Assembly (NCBI RefSeq): GCF_016597725.1
Contig: NZ_VCGY01000002.1
Coordinates: forward strand, 496,001-560,000
From: Marinobacter sp. 1-4A
GTDB taxonomy: Bacteria > Pseudomonadota > Gammaproteobacteria > Pseudomonadales > Oleiphilaceae
Direction of reading: 5' to 3'
DNA length: 64,000 bases
In this document: positions 18,591 to 27,434 of the stretch, piece after piece
Layout of the letters: every line of letters begins with the position of its first letter
Position numbering within the stretch: position 1 is the stretch's first letter
Made by a program: the position numbers and the translations under genes
The notes under the pieces: generated by a model
Told to the model about the DNA's origin: nothing
Databases searched by the model: none
Seen by the model: only the letters and a program-made list of their open reading frames with translations

Positions 18591-19790
18591 ATGAACATCA
18601 TGCGCCCGATTGCGATGGCCGCCATCGCCACTACTCTTGCCGCCCCGGCCTTAGCGGCCGAGCGTAAGGAAACCATTTACATTAATCCTTTTGCCGCCTT
18701 CCAGCTTTTTGATGATGATCGCGACTTGAGTGAGACAGGTACATTTGGTGTGGGCCTAGAGTACCGGTTCCGGCCAAACTGGGCAGTTGAAGCTCTGTAC
18801 TCCCGCGCTGATGCAGACCGCAAGTATGTGGATGGATCATCTGAGTTTGAAGAGCTTCGTATCGACGGCATCTACTACTTTGCCGGGCAAGATAAAGCAT
18901 GGAACCCATACGTTTCTGCGGGCGCAGGGCATGCTGACTTTGGCGTAAACGATTCCATTAGCTATCGCACAACCGGCACTGACCATGACGAAACCCGCGT
19001 TAACATAGGTACTGGCTTCCGTTACAACGTGTCAGATTCCGTTGCTCTACGGGGCGACCTACGTGAGTTCCACGGCATCGATGAAAGCACCTTCGATACT
19101 CAGGTATCGCTCGGAATCAGTTTTGCGTTTCACCGCACCGTCGGCACGCCGACACCGCCAGATACCGATGGAGACGGCGTTCCCGATTCCCGTGATCAGT
19201 GCCCCGGCACCCCCGCTGGAGCTATGGTTGACGCCATGGGCTGTGAGCCGGATGCAGATCGCGATGGCGTAGCCGATGTTCGTGATGCCTGCCCCAACAC
19301 CCCGCGCGGTGCCAAGGTAGACAGCCGTGGCTGCGAACTTGATAGCGATAACGACGGTGTCGTAGACAGTCAGGACCTGTGTCCTAACACAACCGCTGGC
19401 GCAGACGTGGACGAAACCGGTTGCGAAGGCGTAACTGAAACCATCGAAACCTTTACCATTGAGGTTCAGTTCCCGCTCAACAGCTCGGTCATCGGCAATG
19501 CTTACGATGCGGAAATCCGCCGCGTTGCAGACGCACTGAAGAAAAACCCTGAAACTATCGTAGAAATTGCTGGCCACGCCGATAACACCGGCAAGGCAAG
19601 CTACAACCAGTTCCTGTCACAGCGTCGTGCCCAAGCCGTTGCCGACCGTTTGACCGGGCCTCTGGGAGTAGATCCTGCCAAAGTGAGCGCGACAGGCTAT
19701 GGAGAGACTGAGCCGGTTGCATCTAACGCCACGGCCGCTGGCCGTGCTGAAAACCGTCGGGTTGAAGCGCGCATTCAGATTCGCCGTTAA
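18591..19790 (+). CDS. OprF-like OmpA-family outer-membrane protein with calcium-type repeats
   Basis: A 399-residue outer-membrane/peptidoglycan linker. Signal peptide MNIMRPIAMAAIATTLAAPALA, an eight-strand OmpA-like barrel (about 24-183), three thrombospondin type-3-like calcium-binding repeats (DTDGDGVPDSRDQCP, DADRDGVADVRDACP, DSDNDGVVDSQDLCP, about 190-265) and a C-terminal OmpA domain with AGHADNTGKASYNQFLSQRRA and NRRVEARI that binds diaminopimelate. This order matches OprF/OmpA proteins with a TSP3 linker. ATG follows a strong GGAGG. Two TGTAAC words exactly 30 bases apart (18469, 18499) lie in the upstream region; whether they are ECF-sigma elements is unknown. Confidence 0.92.
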   Translation: MNIMRPIAMAAIATTLAAPALAAERKETIYINPFAAFQLFDDDRDLSETGTFGVGLEYRFRPNWAVEALYSRADADRKYVDGSSEFEELRIDGIYYFAGQDKAWNPYVSAGAGHADFGVNDSISYRTTGTDHDETRVNIGTGFRYNVSDSVALRGDLREFHGIDESTFDTQVSLGISFAFHRTVGTPTPPDTDGDGVPDSRDQCPGTPAGAMVDAMGCEPDADRDGVADVRDACPNTPRGAKVDSRGCELDSDNDGVVDSQDLCPNTTAGADVDETGCEGVTETIETFTIEVQFPLNSSVIGNAYDAEIRRVADALKKNPETIVEIAGHADNTGKASYNQFLSQRRAQAVADRLTGPLGVDPAKVSATGYGETEPVASNATAAGRAENRRVEARIQIRR

Positions 19791-19822
19791 TCAGGCATGG
19801 GTTTGAAGACAAACAAGTGAAG

Positions 19823-21070
19823 TTAAGAAAGGCGCTCTCGGGCGCCTTTCTTTTTGACGGCATCCAGCAACAGGTTTCTGGGGGTCAGAGATCGAGCACA
19901 GAAGCGGCCGAACCGCACACAGTACCCCTGTTCTTCTAGAAAGACCGCGTAATCCAGAACCAGCCACAACTCCATAGGCCGACGGAATACATGCCGGATA
20001 AGCTCGTAACGGCGTACATCTTTATGGCGCTGCACGCCATGAGCAAGCCAAGTATCGAAGTCTGTGTGTGCTGGCAAAACAAGCTGCTTTTTACTGGCAG
20101 CCCAATGGCAAAAAGCCGCGAACCCCTGATGCATTAACTTTGGTGAGTAGGACGGCACGGGTAGATAGGCATCCACCCCGCGCAGCGAACGCAGGAGCCC
20201 ATCAAACCCCAGCCGCCACTGGCTCAATGTTGTCGTTTGAGCTCTAACGCCGGTTGGCGCGGTTACCGTTTCCCTTACGGCTAGGCGCACATCATCACGG
20301 TTAAGCATAAGCCTTCCATCGTGCGTCGTTGCACGCTCTGAAAGCACCTTGTAACGCCCCTCAGCAGTTTTGTGATAGCAGCAAGGCGACAGGCTCAATC
20401 GCGGCACACCTGCGGCGGCGCCTTGTAACAATAACTGCCGATGAAGATCCCCGCATGCGTGCAGGGCTGCTATATGGATACCGTCTGGCAGGGGCACATG
20501 GGGCGCCATAACATCCTGACAGTGGATGTGAACCGAGTCTCCAAAATGGGTAGCCAGCCGGTTGCCATCGGCTACCAGCTTTGAATCCCATTCATAACCT
20601 TCAACTTGATGTTGACTCTGTGCGGCGAGCGTTCGAGACAAATGCCCCTTGCCACAGCACCAATCCAAAATCGGTTGCTGCAGCGGCTTCAATGCAGCTG
20701 TAAAAGCACCCGCCTGCTCTCGCTTGCGTCCCGGCATATCCGTTGCCCGGATTTCAGGCAGTGTCGCTGCCACAACATCAGCAGGCTCAGGAGCTAACTC
20801 CGGTACAGTCACCAAATTTGCGTACAGAGCCAGCTCTGGCAGGTATTGGGACGCCATACTTGCCAGCTTTTCTGGCTTACCATCTAACTCGGCGCACTCA
20901 GCATCACTAAGCCCCATCAACAGTTGCGCCAGTTCACGATGGCTCTGAACCCACTCTGGCACTGGCTCGATAAACGGAGCTGGCCGCCAGATTGTCTGAT
21001 GCCGCACAAGCCAATCATTGAGCGATCGCCACCGCGAGTAAAACGAATCGATGGCCGGGGAAACACTCAC
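19823..21070 (-). CDS. SAM-dependent methyltransferase (Methyltransf_32-like)
   Basis: A 415-residue cytoplasmic protein with a Rossmann methyltransferase core: motif I ILDWCCGKGHLSRTLA, an acidic strand end VEGYEWDSKLV, and LHACGDLHRQLLLQGA followed by SLSPCCYHK. The LHACGDL and CCYHK pair is typical of the family that includes TRM13/GSTCD-like enzymes (Methyltransf_32). Substrate unknown, a tRNA or protein target is possible. I place the start at GTG 21070, because it overlaps the dadA stop as GTGA, a usual translational coupling; a longer open frame begins at 21106 inside dadA. Its final ten codons form the stem of the terminator shared with the OmpA gene. Confidence 0.78.
   Translation of the reverse strand: MSVSPAIDSFYSRWRSLNDWLVRHQTIWRPAPFIEPVPEWVQSHRELAQLLMGLSDAECAELDGKPEKLASMASQYLPELALYANLVTVPELAPEPADVVAATLPEIRATDMPGRKREQAGAFTAALKPLQQPILDWCCGKGHLSRTLAAQSQHQVEGYEWDSKLVADGNRLATHFGDSVHIHCQDVMAPHVPLPDGIHIAALHACGDLHRQLLLQGAAAGVPRLSLSPCCYHKTAEGRYKVLSERATTHDGRLMLNRDDVRLAVRETVTAPTGVRAQTTTLSQWRLGFDGLLRSLRGVDAYLPVPSYSPKLMHQGFAAFCHWAASKKQLVLPAHTDFDTWLAHGVQRHKDVRRYELIRHVFRRPMELWLVLDYAVFLEEQGYCVRFGRFCARSLTPRNLLLDAVKKKGARERLS
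19825..19855. terminator. Bidirectional terminator embedded in the methyltransferase 3' end
   Basis: AAGAAAGGCGC (19825-19835), six-base loop, perfect 11-bp complement GCGCCTTTCTT (19842-19852) and a T-run. It terminates the OmpA gene on the plus strand; on the minus strand the same bases encode the last residues (KKKGARERLS) of the methyltransferase. Confidence 0.85.
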
Positions 21071-22338
21071 TCCCGATAGCGCCCCGGACGGAAGGCATCC
21101 AAACACACAGCAGGCTCTTCGCCATCCAACACCTGCGCAATTACATCCGCACTGCCCGCCGAGAAAGTCCAGCCAAAGGTGCCGTGGCCGGTGTTAAGGT
21201 ACAGGTTTTCGCGGGGACCACGGCCGATGATGGCGGGGCCATCGGGGGTCATGGGCCGAAATCCGGTCCATGTTTCCGCGGCATCCAGGTCTGCACAACC
21301 GGGGTAACGGGACTCTACGGATTTGCGAATAGTGGCTATACGCGCTTCTGGAATGTCGCGATTAAAATCCGCCAGCTCCACAAAGCCGGTTGAGCGCAAG
21401 CGATCGCCCAATCGCGTGGAAACAACCTTGTAGTTGTCATCATGAATGGTGGAAACCGGCGCGTTATCCGGGTTTTTCAGAGGCACAGTAATGCTGTAAC
21501 CCTTAATGGGATAGATGGGCAGCTTGAGACCCAAAGGCCGAACCAACTCATCAGACCAACAACCTGCGCTGATCACAAAGGCGTCTGCCTCAAGGGTTTC
21601 TTGTTGGCCGTTCTCGTTTTGCAAAACCACCGATTCAACCGCTTGGCTATTGGCCACCAGTCGTTTCACCTGAACGTTGTAGCGAAAGTTCACGCCCTTT
21701 TCTTCGCAGGCTTTAGCCAGTGCCAGCGAAAATAAGTGGCAGTCGCCGGTGCCATCGGTGTCATAGCTTAGAGCGCCGTAAAGCGGGCCTTTTTCTGACA
21801 TCCCGGGCTCGGCCTCGTAAACCTGCTTCGGTGTCAGCAACCGGGAAGCAATGCCCATTTCGTTGAGCAATTTATGGGTGCCTCGGTACACCTCTAACTC
21901 TTCAGGCGTGCTGGCAAGATGCAAGAGCCCGCGGTGGCCGCCATCAAACCCCAGATCAAGCTCTTCTTCCAACTTCAGAAAACGCTCACGGCTGTGAATA
22001 CCAAGGCGAAGCATAGCGCGTTTATTAAAGCCGAATAGGCCGGGTGACCAGGCGTATCTTAGAGTCGAAAACATGAACTGCACGGCTGCAAGAGATGGCG
22101 GCATGCGCAGCTTTAACGGGCCATCCTGCTTAACAAGCCAGGGCAGCGCCTTAAACACCATGCTTGGGTCAGCCCAAGGATAAACCACGCCGTAAGAGCG
22201 TTGCGCTGCATTGCCCTTGCTGGTTTCACTTCCTGCCATGCTAAGACGTTCAAGCACCGTCACCTGATGACCACGACGGCTCAATTCCCAGGCTGTGGTT
22301 ACACCCACAACGCCACCACCAATTACGACAACGTGCAT
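21067..22338 (-). CDS. dadA: D-amino-acid dehydrogenase small-subunit-like FAD oxidoreductase (DadA family)
   Basis: Predicted quinone-linked oxidation of D-amino acids to 2-oxo acids at the inner membrane. The 423-residue protein starts MHVVVIGGGVVGVTTAWEL with the FAD dinucleotide-binding loop GGGVVG (6-11) and ends with the C-terminal FAD block GHGTFGWTFSAGSADVIAQ, both typical of DadA. It also has TGFRPMTPDGPAIIG. The segment usually N-A-G-Q in DadA is N-A-A-Q here, so substrate range may differ from alanine. ATG at 22338 has a clear GGGAGG ribosome site; an earlier frame start at 22377 does not. Coupled by overlap to the methyltransferase downstream. No alanine racemase gene (dadX) is adjacent. 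Confidence 0.8.
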   Translation of the reverse strand: MHVVVIGGGVVGVTTAWELSRRGHQVTVLERLSMAGSETSKGNAAQRSYGVVYPWADPSMVFKALPWLVKQDGPLKLRMPPSLAAVQFMFSTLRYAWSPGLFGFNKRAMLRLGIHSRERFLKLEEELDLGFDGGHRGLLHLASTPEELEVYRGTHKLLNEMGIASRLLTPKQVYEAEPGMSEKGPLYGALSYDTDGTGDCHLFSLALAKACEEKGVNFRYNVQVKRLVANSQAVESVVLQNENGQQETLEADAFVISAGCWSDELVRPLGLKLPIYPIKGYSITVPLKNPDNAPVSTIHDDNYKVVSTRLGDRLRSTGFVELADFNRDIPEARIATIRKSVESRYPGCADLDAAETWTGFRPMTPDGPAIIGRGPRENLYLNTGHGTFGWTFSAGSADVIAQVLDGEEPAVCLDAFRPGRYRE

Positions 22339-22500
22339 CTGCACCTCCCACCCTGAATCAAACCGGAACAGCGACATTCATCAAGGAAACCCCTTATGGA
22401 TGAACGTAGGCCAATAAACAGACAACTGGTAGACTCTTATGTTTCACGCCTAAGAGTAGCAGTCAAACCGACTGCCTGTACCGGAGCCTAGCACCTGTTC

Positions 22501-23310
22501 ATGAGTAAAAAACGTCGCGAGATTCCCGTATTCGATCACCCGATTATCGAAACCCACTGCCATCTGGACTATCTCAAGGAGCGCCCGCTAGAGGAAACTC
22601 TGGCGCAGACACGGCAGGTGAATATCGAACGGGTAATTACCATTGCCGTGGCACCGGATAATTTAGCAAAAGTTAGAGAGCTCAGCACAAAGGCACCATG
22701 GTTGTATGGTACTCAGGGAATCCACCCCCATGAGGCAGAAACCTATAACGATGCCGTAGAGGCAGAGATCCGCGCCCACGCTCGAGACGAAAAGATTGTT
22801 GCCGTTGGCGAGATTGGGCTGGACTATTTTTATGACAAAGCCGATCGCGCCACCCAGCGAGACGTCTTTCGGCGCCAGCTTCAAATTGCCTGCGACAGTG
22901 ACCGCCCGGTCGTTATCCACAGTCGGGAGGCAGACGAAGAAACCATCGCTATACTGAAGGAATTTGAACAGTCTCTTAAGCGCCGAGGGGTAATCCACAG
23001 CTTTACATCCGGCCCCGGTCTTGCCCAATATGCATTGGATCAGGGTTGGAATCTGGGCTTTAATGGTATTACGACCTTCAATAAGGCAGAAAATGTGCGA
23101 GATATCGTTCGTATGGCCCCCATCAGTCAAATCCTTCTGGAGACCGACGCGCCTTTCCTCACGCCGGTACCCTATCGTGGCAAGGAGAACGCGCCCTTTT
23201 ACCTACCGTTTGTCGCTGAAAAAATTGCAGAGGTAAAGGACTTACCGCTGAACGATGTGATTACCCAAACCTACCACAACAGCCTGAGAACGTTTTTCCC
23301 AGCGCCATGA
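22501..23310 (+). CDS. TatD-family metal-dependent hydrolase
   Basis: A 269-residue TIM-barrel metallohydrolase related to TatD DNases (3'-5' exonuclease activity in E. coli TatD). Metal-binding signature residues are visible: IETHCHLDYL (His19, His21), VGEIGLDYFY, VVIHSREAD, IHSFTSG and LLETDAPFLTP. The length fits the family (about 260). The extra N-terminal segment MSKKRREIPVFDHP is short and basic. Its stop overlaps the start of the HD-GYP gene (ATGA at 23307), so the two are coupled. Assignment among TatD, YcfH and YjjV paralogues is not possible from sequence alone. Confidence 0.9.
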   Translation: MSKKRREIPVFDHPIIETHCHLDYLKERPLEETLAQTRQVNIERVITIAVAPDNLAKVRELSTKAPWLYGTQGIHPHEAETYNDAVEAEIRAHARDEKIVAVGEIGLDYFYDKADRATQRDVFRRQLQIACDSDRPVVIHSREADEETIAILKEFEQSLKRRGVIHSFTSGPGLAQYALDQGWNLGFNGITTFNKAENVRDIVRMAPISQILLETDAPFLTPVPYRGKENAPFYLPFVAEKIAEVKDLPLNDVITQTYHNSLRTFFPAP

Positions 23311-24515
23311 TCAAACGCATCCCCGTCTCCGCGTTGAAGGTCGGCATGTACATTTCCGACCTGAACAACGACTGGATTCCCCACAACACGCAACGCAGGC
23401 GCGGCGTAATCAAACGGGATGAAACCATCGAAAAAATCCGCAAGATGGGGGTGCAGTTTGTTTACATTGACGTGCAAAAGGGAATCGACAGTCAGGATTC
23501 AGAAACTGCGGCGGAAGTAGATACGCGTAATGACGCAGCCCTGCAAAAAGCTGGCGAACAGACGCCAGGGGTTGCACCGAAGGTGTCTCTTTCAGAAGAG
23601 ATGATTATTGCGATGGGCGTTCATTCGCAGGCACAGGAGTTGGTTAGCAGCTTCATGAGCAGCGCAAAAATGGGCGCACCTGTTGATGTGGCGCCCATTC
23701 ACAAACTTGCGGATGAGTTGCAGAACTCGGTATCCCGTAACGCCAATGCGCTGGGGTGTCTGGGCCGGATACGTGAAAAAGACAATTACTTGCTCGAACA
23801 CTCGGTAAACCTGAGCGTGCTGATGACGCTTTTCGGGCAATATCGCCAACTTCCCGCAGATGTGATGCATCAAACGGTTGTTGGCGCCCTGCTCCACGAC
23901 CTTGGCAAAATCCTAACGCCCGATGACGTGTTGCACAAACCCGGCCGCCTTTCGCCGGAAGAGTTCGAAGTAATGAAGCTCCACGCCCGGCACTCCCGGG
24001 ACATTCTCTCTGCAACAGAAGGCATAGGTGAGCTTACTGTGATCACTGCAGCGCAGCATCACGAACGAATGGACGGTTCCGGTTACCCGGAAGGCCTAAA
24101 GGGCGAAGAGATCTCGGTATATGGGCGCATGGTAGCCATTACAGACGTGTATGATGCAATTACTGCGGACCGCGTATACCACAAGGGCATGACACCGACT
24201 CAAGGCCTGAAAAAACTTTTGGAATGGAGTGGAAGTCATCTGGACGCAGCGCTGGTGAAACAGTTCATCCGCTGCATTGGTTTGTACCCGGTCGGGTCTC
24301 TTGTTTTACTGGATAGCGGGCGGCTCGGTGTTGTGGTTGAGATCAACGAGGAAGATCAGCGCCTTCCTGTGGTACGGGTGATGTACCACACGAAATTTCG
24401 AATGCCGATTACAGTGACAACCATTGACCTCTCGAAATCGGGTAATCAGGATCGTATTCTACGCTCGGTTGATCCTGACGATTACCAAATTGATGTGCGC
24501 AAGTTTCTTAGCTGA
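23307..24515 (+). CDS. HD-GYP cyclic-di-GMP phosphodiesterase with DUF3391 N terminus
   Basis: Predicted hydrolase of cyclic di-GMP. The 402-residue protein starts with a DUF3391-type domain (IPVSALKVGMYISDL, about 4-60), followed by an HD-GYP domain: HDLGK at His197-Asp198 and the diagnostic HHERMDGSGYPEGLKG (about 251-266). The metal-binding His/Asp residues and the GYP motif are intact, so it should be active. It has no receiver or membrane segment, so control must come from the N-terminal domain or expression. Start overlaps tatD by four bases. It lies beside a signalling block that also encodes a GGDEF protein and a second HD-GYP protein (39012-40001). Confidence 0.92.
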   Translation: MIKRIPVSALKVGMYISDLNNDWIPHNTQRRRGVIKRDETIEKIRKMGVQFVYIDVQKGIDSQDSETAAEVDTRNDAALQKAGEQTPGVAPKVSLSEEMIIAMGVHSQAQELVSSFMSSAKMGAPVDVAPIHKLADELQNSVSRNANALGCLGRIREKDNYLLEHSVNLSVLMTLFGQYRQLPADVMHQTVVGALLHDLGKILTPDDVLHKPGRLSPEEFEVMKLHARHSRDILSATEGIGELTVITAAQHHERMDGSGYPEGLKGEEISVYGRMVAITDVYDAITADRVYHKGMTPTQGLKKLLEWSGSHLDAALVKQFIRCIGLYPVGSLVLLDSGRLGVVVEINEEDQRLPVVRVMYHTKFRMPITVTTIDLSKSGNQDRILRSVDPDDYQIDVRKFLS

Positions 24516-24534
24516 CCTCGGCTGTTCTGTCGAC

Positions 24535-25446
24535 TTAACTTAGCGATAAGAAAACACCCATTAGAACCGGCGATAAAAACGACAGCAAAAAGCCCGATGC
24601 AATGGCCACTGGCACACAGCTCAGGCCACCACTGCTGCGAATCACCGGCAAGGTAAAATCCATGGATGTAGCCCCGCCATAACCAATAGCCATAGCTGGC
24701 CGACTGCCTATCAGCAAGGGAATGATGGCAAGGGCAATGATCTCGCGCAGTACATCGTTCAGAAAAGCCACACCGCCCCAGGCAGGCCCAAGGGCTTCCC
24801 CGATCACAATGCCCGAGAGAGAATACCAGCCAAACCCCGAAGCTAGGGCCAGCACCTCGTTCCACGGCAAGCCCAACACCGGAATCAGCAGCACGCCACC
24901 CAGCAAAGAGCTGAGCACAAGCATGAATGCGATCCCCAAGCCCTGTGTGTTCATCAACAGTTTTCGCAACGAAAGCCCGGCATTGCGCAATTGCAGACCA
25001 ATCAGGAACAACAGCAACATAAGCGACCAGGTAGCCAGTTGCTCGGCCTGCGGCAGTGCTGGCAGCAGGAAATAACCTAAAATCAGCCCCACAAACACCG
25101 CAAGCAGAGGCTTCAGGGCCGCCATGAAAAGCCGCACATAGCCGGTATTTCCCGCAGACCCATCCCGATGTTCGGGCACCATGGGCTGCCAGCGATGAAA
25201 TAACCACAGTCCGGCCATATTCGCTACGAACAGAACAACCACCAGAACGGACATTTGGCTGGCCATGGTGCCAAGTTGGCTAGACAAGCCTTCCATCTGG
25301 CCCAAGCCTAACCCCAGCAATGCCAGAATAAAGTACACCAGCGCTTCGACCGTGTAGTGGATTCCAGTCATAAGCCGCCGGTTTTTCAGCGCCAAAGCGA
25401 AGCCTAAAAAAAGTGGGGCAAGAATCAATAAAGCGTCGGTAAACAC
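24535..25446 (-). CDS. lysO: LysO-family lysine exporter
   Basis: Inner-membrane protein of the LysO (YbjE, DUF340) family, which exports L-lysine and its toxic analogue thialysine in E. coli. Starting at GTG 25446, which overlaps the DUF2288 stop by one base (TAGTG), it has 303 residues, matching the 299 of E. coli LysO. About eight hydrophobic segments are visible; the conserved SGFGWYSLSGIVIGEALG and LNDVLREIIALAIIPLL blocks and GYGGATSMDFTLPVIRSSGG near the C terminus are family landmarks, with acidic residues inside membrane segments. A longer frame starting at 25524 would overlap DUF2288 by 79 bases and is less likely. Confidence 0.86.
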   Translation of the reverse strand: MFTDALLILAPLFLGFALALKNRRLMTGIHYTVEALVYFILALLGLGLGQMEGLSSQLGTMASQMSVLVVVLFVANMAGLWLFHRWQPMVPEHRDGSAGNTGYVRLFMAALKPLLAVFVGLILGYFLLPALPQAEQLATWSLMLLLFLIGLQLRNAGLSLRKLLMNTQGLGIAFMLVLSSLLGGVLLIPVLGLPWNEVLALASGFGWYSLSGIVIGEALGPAWGGVAFLNDVLREIIALAIIPLLIGSRPAMAIGYGGATSMDFTLPVIRSSGGLSCVPVAIASGFLLSFLSPVLMGVFLSLS

Positions 25447-25802
25447 TAATGCACCGACGAGCCGGAAGGCTTGGAAGACCCAGAGGGCAGAGAGGCTTCT
25501 GTGCGGTCCTGTACCAGCACCCAAGGCGCCACAACCACAGCCCAGAGTTCGGCATCACGGTCGTACCAAGCTCGCGCCATGTCGGGAGGCACATCGCCCA
25601 CATCACCTGCAGCAAGCCACTGCTCAAACAGTGCACGGTTATCTGCAGTAAGCTCGGAGGCTACATCTAACAAATCCAGAGCTTTGCCGACGCGTACAAC
25701 CTGGCCTCGGGCATAATAAGTTTGTAACTCGTGCCAGCGTATGCGGGAAGTTTCCAGATTAAGCTTAGCTTTGGTTTCATCGTTATTGCGAGAGGACGAC
25801 AT
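25446..25802 (-). CDS. DUF2288 family protein
   Basis: A 118-residue soluble protein of unknown function. The core TSRIRWHELQTYYARGQVV, then LLDVASELTADN, and FEQWLAAGDVGDVPPDMARAW are typical of the DUF2288 family (about 100 residues). The C-terminal tail is Ser/Gly-rich (SLPSGSSKPSGSSVH) and looks disordered. I start at ATG 25802; a longer frame up to 25961 adds residues not typical of the family. It is translationally coupled to lysO. Confidence 0.85.
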   Translation of the reverse strand: MSSSRNNDETKAKLNLETSRIRWHELQTYYARGQVVRVGKALDLLDVASELTADNRALFEQWLAAGDVGDVPPDMARAWYDRDAELWAVVVAPWVLVQDRTEASLPSGSSKPSGSSVH

Positions 25803-25842
25803 AACAGCCTTTTGCGACGGTGACAGTAAAAACGGCAGAAGC

Positions 25843-26241
25843 TTAACCGATTGCATGAGCCTCGTTCCAGATCTCTCTGATCTGATCTGCCAGTGTGAGT
25901 GGGTCAAAGGGTTTTGGGATAACACCAGCCGCACCCAATGCGAGGTAGCTCTGAACTTCATTACTCTGGACTTTTGCAGTCATGAACACTGCTGGCACTT
26001 TGGCGTAGTCCGGCAAGGCACGAATCGCCTGCAAAGTAGCCGGGCCATCCATGCAGGGCATCATGACATCCAGCACAATCAACTGAGGCCTGCATTCTTC
26101 TATTATTTCCAACGCCTGTTGCCCCGACTCACATGCCGTAAGCTCAAATCCGCCAATGGCCTCCAAGGCCAGTTCCGCAACCGTTCGGATATCCGGCTCG
26201 TCTTCAACCATCAAAATACGTTTTAGGCTTTCAGGTGCCAT
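25843..26241 (-). CDS. Stand-alone response regulator (receiver only)
   Basis: A 132-residue CheY-like receiver with no output domain. The acidic pocket is VEDEPD (12-17), the phospho-acceptor is Asp58 in LIVLDVMMP, and Thr88 and Lys110 (VIPKPFD) complete the active site. ATG 26241 follows GAAAGGACAGTCAAG and overlaps the end of the REC-HDOD gene by 11 bases; an upstream frame start at 26289 would lie further inside that gene. It probably acts as a phosphate shuttle or sink in the same pathway as the neighbouring Hpt-REC-REC-GGDEF protein and the divergent kinases. Confidence 0.9.
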   Translation of the reverse strand: MAPESLKRILMVEDEPDIRTVAELALEAIGGFELTACESGQQALEIIEECRPQLIVLDVMMPCMDGPATLQAIRALPDYAKVPAVFMTAKVQSNEVQSYLALGAAGVIPKPFDPLTLADQIREIWNEAHAIG

Positions 26242-27406
26242 CTTGACTGTCCTTTCGACTGTTCTCTCGACCGCCTTCTTGGTGTTCAATACCTAGCCGT
26301 CGCAACAGTGTGCGGCACTCGGGGCTATCTGCCTGTTCGGCTGCTAGTAGCGCCGCAGTGCGCATAACCAACTTAGACTGGCTAACATTGCTTCTGCTAA
26401 CAAAATATACGGCACCAATAAGCTCTCGAAGATCAAGCGGTAAGCGCCACTGCACTTTGATTCGGTTTCCAAGCTTTTCCGCCCAATAGGCAAGTGCAGA
26501 GTCAATCTGTTCTATTTCGGGAGGATCACCGGATTCATCAGAATGGTTCTGTAAAACTTTCAGCGCAGCCAACTCACCAGCCCTGCTCAACAGGCCAGCA
26601 GTGTAGTAGATCGCTGGTTTATCGCCAATTCGTTGAGCCAAAGCCCGGGCAGACTCCGCCACCTGCAACGCCTGCTCCTGCTCTTGGCGTGCACGCTCCG
26701 ACAAGCGTGAACAAGCGAGCTTTCCCGAAATATCCAGAGAAAGGGCCAAAGCTTGATTAAGGGCCATAGCAACGCCAATCACACTGATGGCTTCCCTGAG
26801 CGTTTTTACCGGTGTGCCGGAACGGCGAAAAGACGCGCTGTTCGCCACATCCAGCATTTTTGCACTTAGGGATGGCTCTTTTTTCCAGTGTTCCGCCAAG
26901 GCTATGGCATCCAACTCATCTCGCTTTTCTATGAGTGCAAGAATTTCACCGGTGTCGATCTGTCCTGGTAGTTGGATCGCAGAATTGCAGGCCGCCTCCA
27001 TTTTGTCTTCCAGCGTATTACTTGACGTATCGCCAAGATCGATTGAGCTGGGCACCAGAGCTGTCAGCCGTTGATGTAGAACGTCCACTTGAAATGGCTT
27101 GCTGACGTAACCGCTAATACCCAGATGGGCCGCGGCCAAAATGGAGTCACGGTCTGCGCGGCCACTGATCATAAGCACTGGGACATCACGGCTCGTGTTC
27201 CGCACTGCGCGAATCAACTCAAGCCCTGAGCCATCCGGCAGGTTCCAGTCAGCAATCACTAGGTCCGCCGGCTTTTTCTGCCAACTGTTTATTGCCGATT
27301 GCACCAGAGTACATAGCTTAATAGACGCACCGGGATAGGCGCCCGCCACAACGGTCTCGAGTAGATCGCCAACCAATTCATCATCTTCGAGAATCAAAAC
27401 ATCCAT
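26231..27406 (-). CDS. Response regulator with HDOD output domain
   Basis: A 391-residue two-domain regulator. The receiver (1-125) has LEDDE at 6-10, Asp53 in LVIADWNLPDG and Lys103 in YVSKPF. An HDOD domain (about 145-345) follows, with LIEKRDELDAIALAEHW, SLSAKMLDVANSASF and the TLREAISVIGVAMALNQALAL helices; HDOD lacks HD metal residues and usually works as a protein-binding signalling scaffold. Start ATG 27406 is preceded by a receiver-typical N terminus; an upstream frame to 27565 is not receiver-like. It lies in a minus-strand operon with the GGDEF gene upstream (28-base gap) and a receiver-only gene downstream (overlap). Confidence 0.88.
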   Translation of the reverse strand: MDVLILEDDELVGDLLETVVAGAYPGASIKLCTLVQSAINSWQKKPADLVIADWNLPDGSGLELIRAVRNTSRDVPVLMISGRADRDSILAAAHLGISGYVSKPFQVDVLHQRLTALVPSSIDLGDTSSNTLEDKMEAACNSAIQLPGQIDTGEILALIEKRDELDAIALAEHWKKEPSLSAKMLDVANSASFRRSGTPVKTLREAISVIGVAMALNQALALSLDISGKLACSRLSERARQEQEQALQVAESARALAQRIGDKPAIYYTAGLLSRAGELAALKVLQNHSDESGDPPEIEQIDSALAYWAEKLGNRIKVQWRLPLDLRELIGAVYFVSRSNVSQSKLVMRTAALLAAEQADSPECRTLLRRLGIEHQEGGRENSRKDSQDGT

Positions 27407-27434
27407 AATGACGCTCTGAATTTGCAAATAATCA

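Noticed and set aside
24482-25207. 241-codon minus-strand frame overlapping lysO in another phase
   Set aside because: Starts within lysO and has no family features; lysO has a clear family match and coupling to DUF2288.
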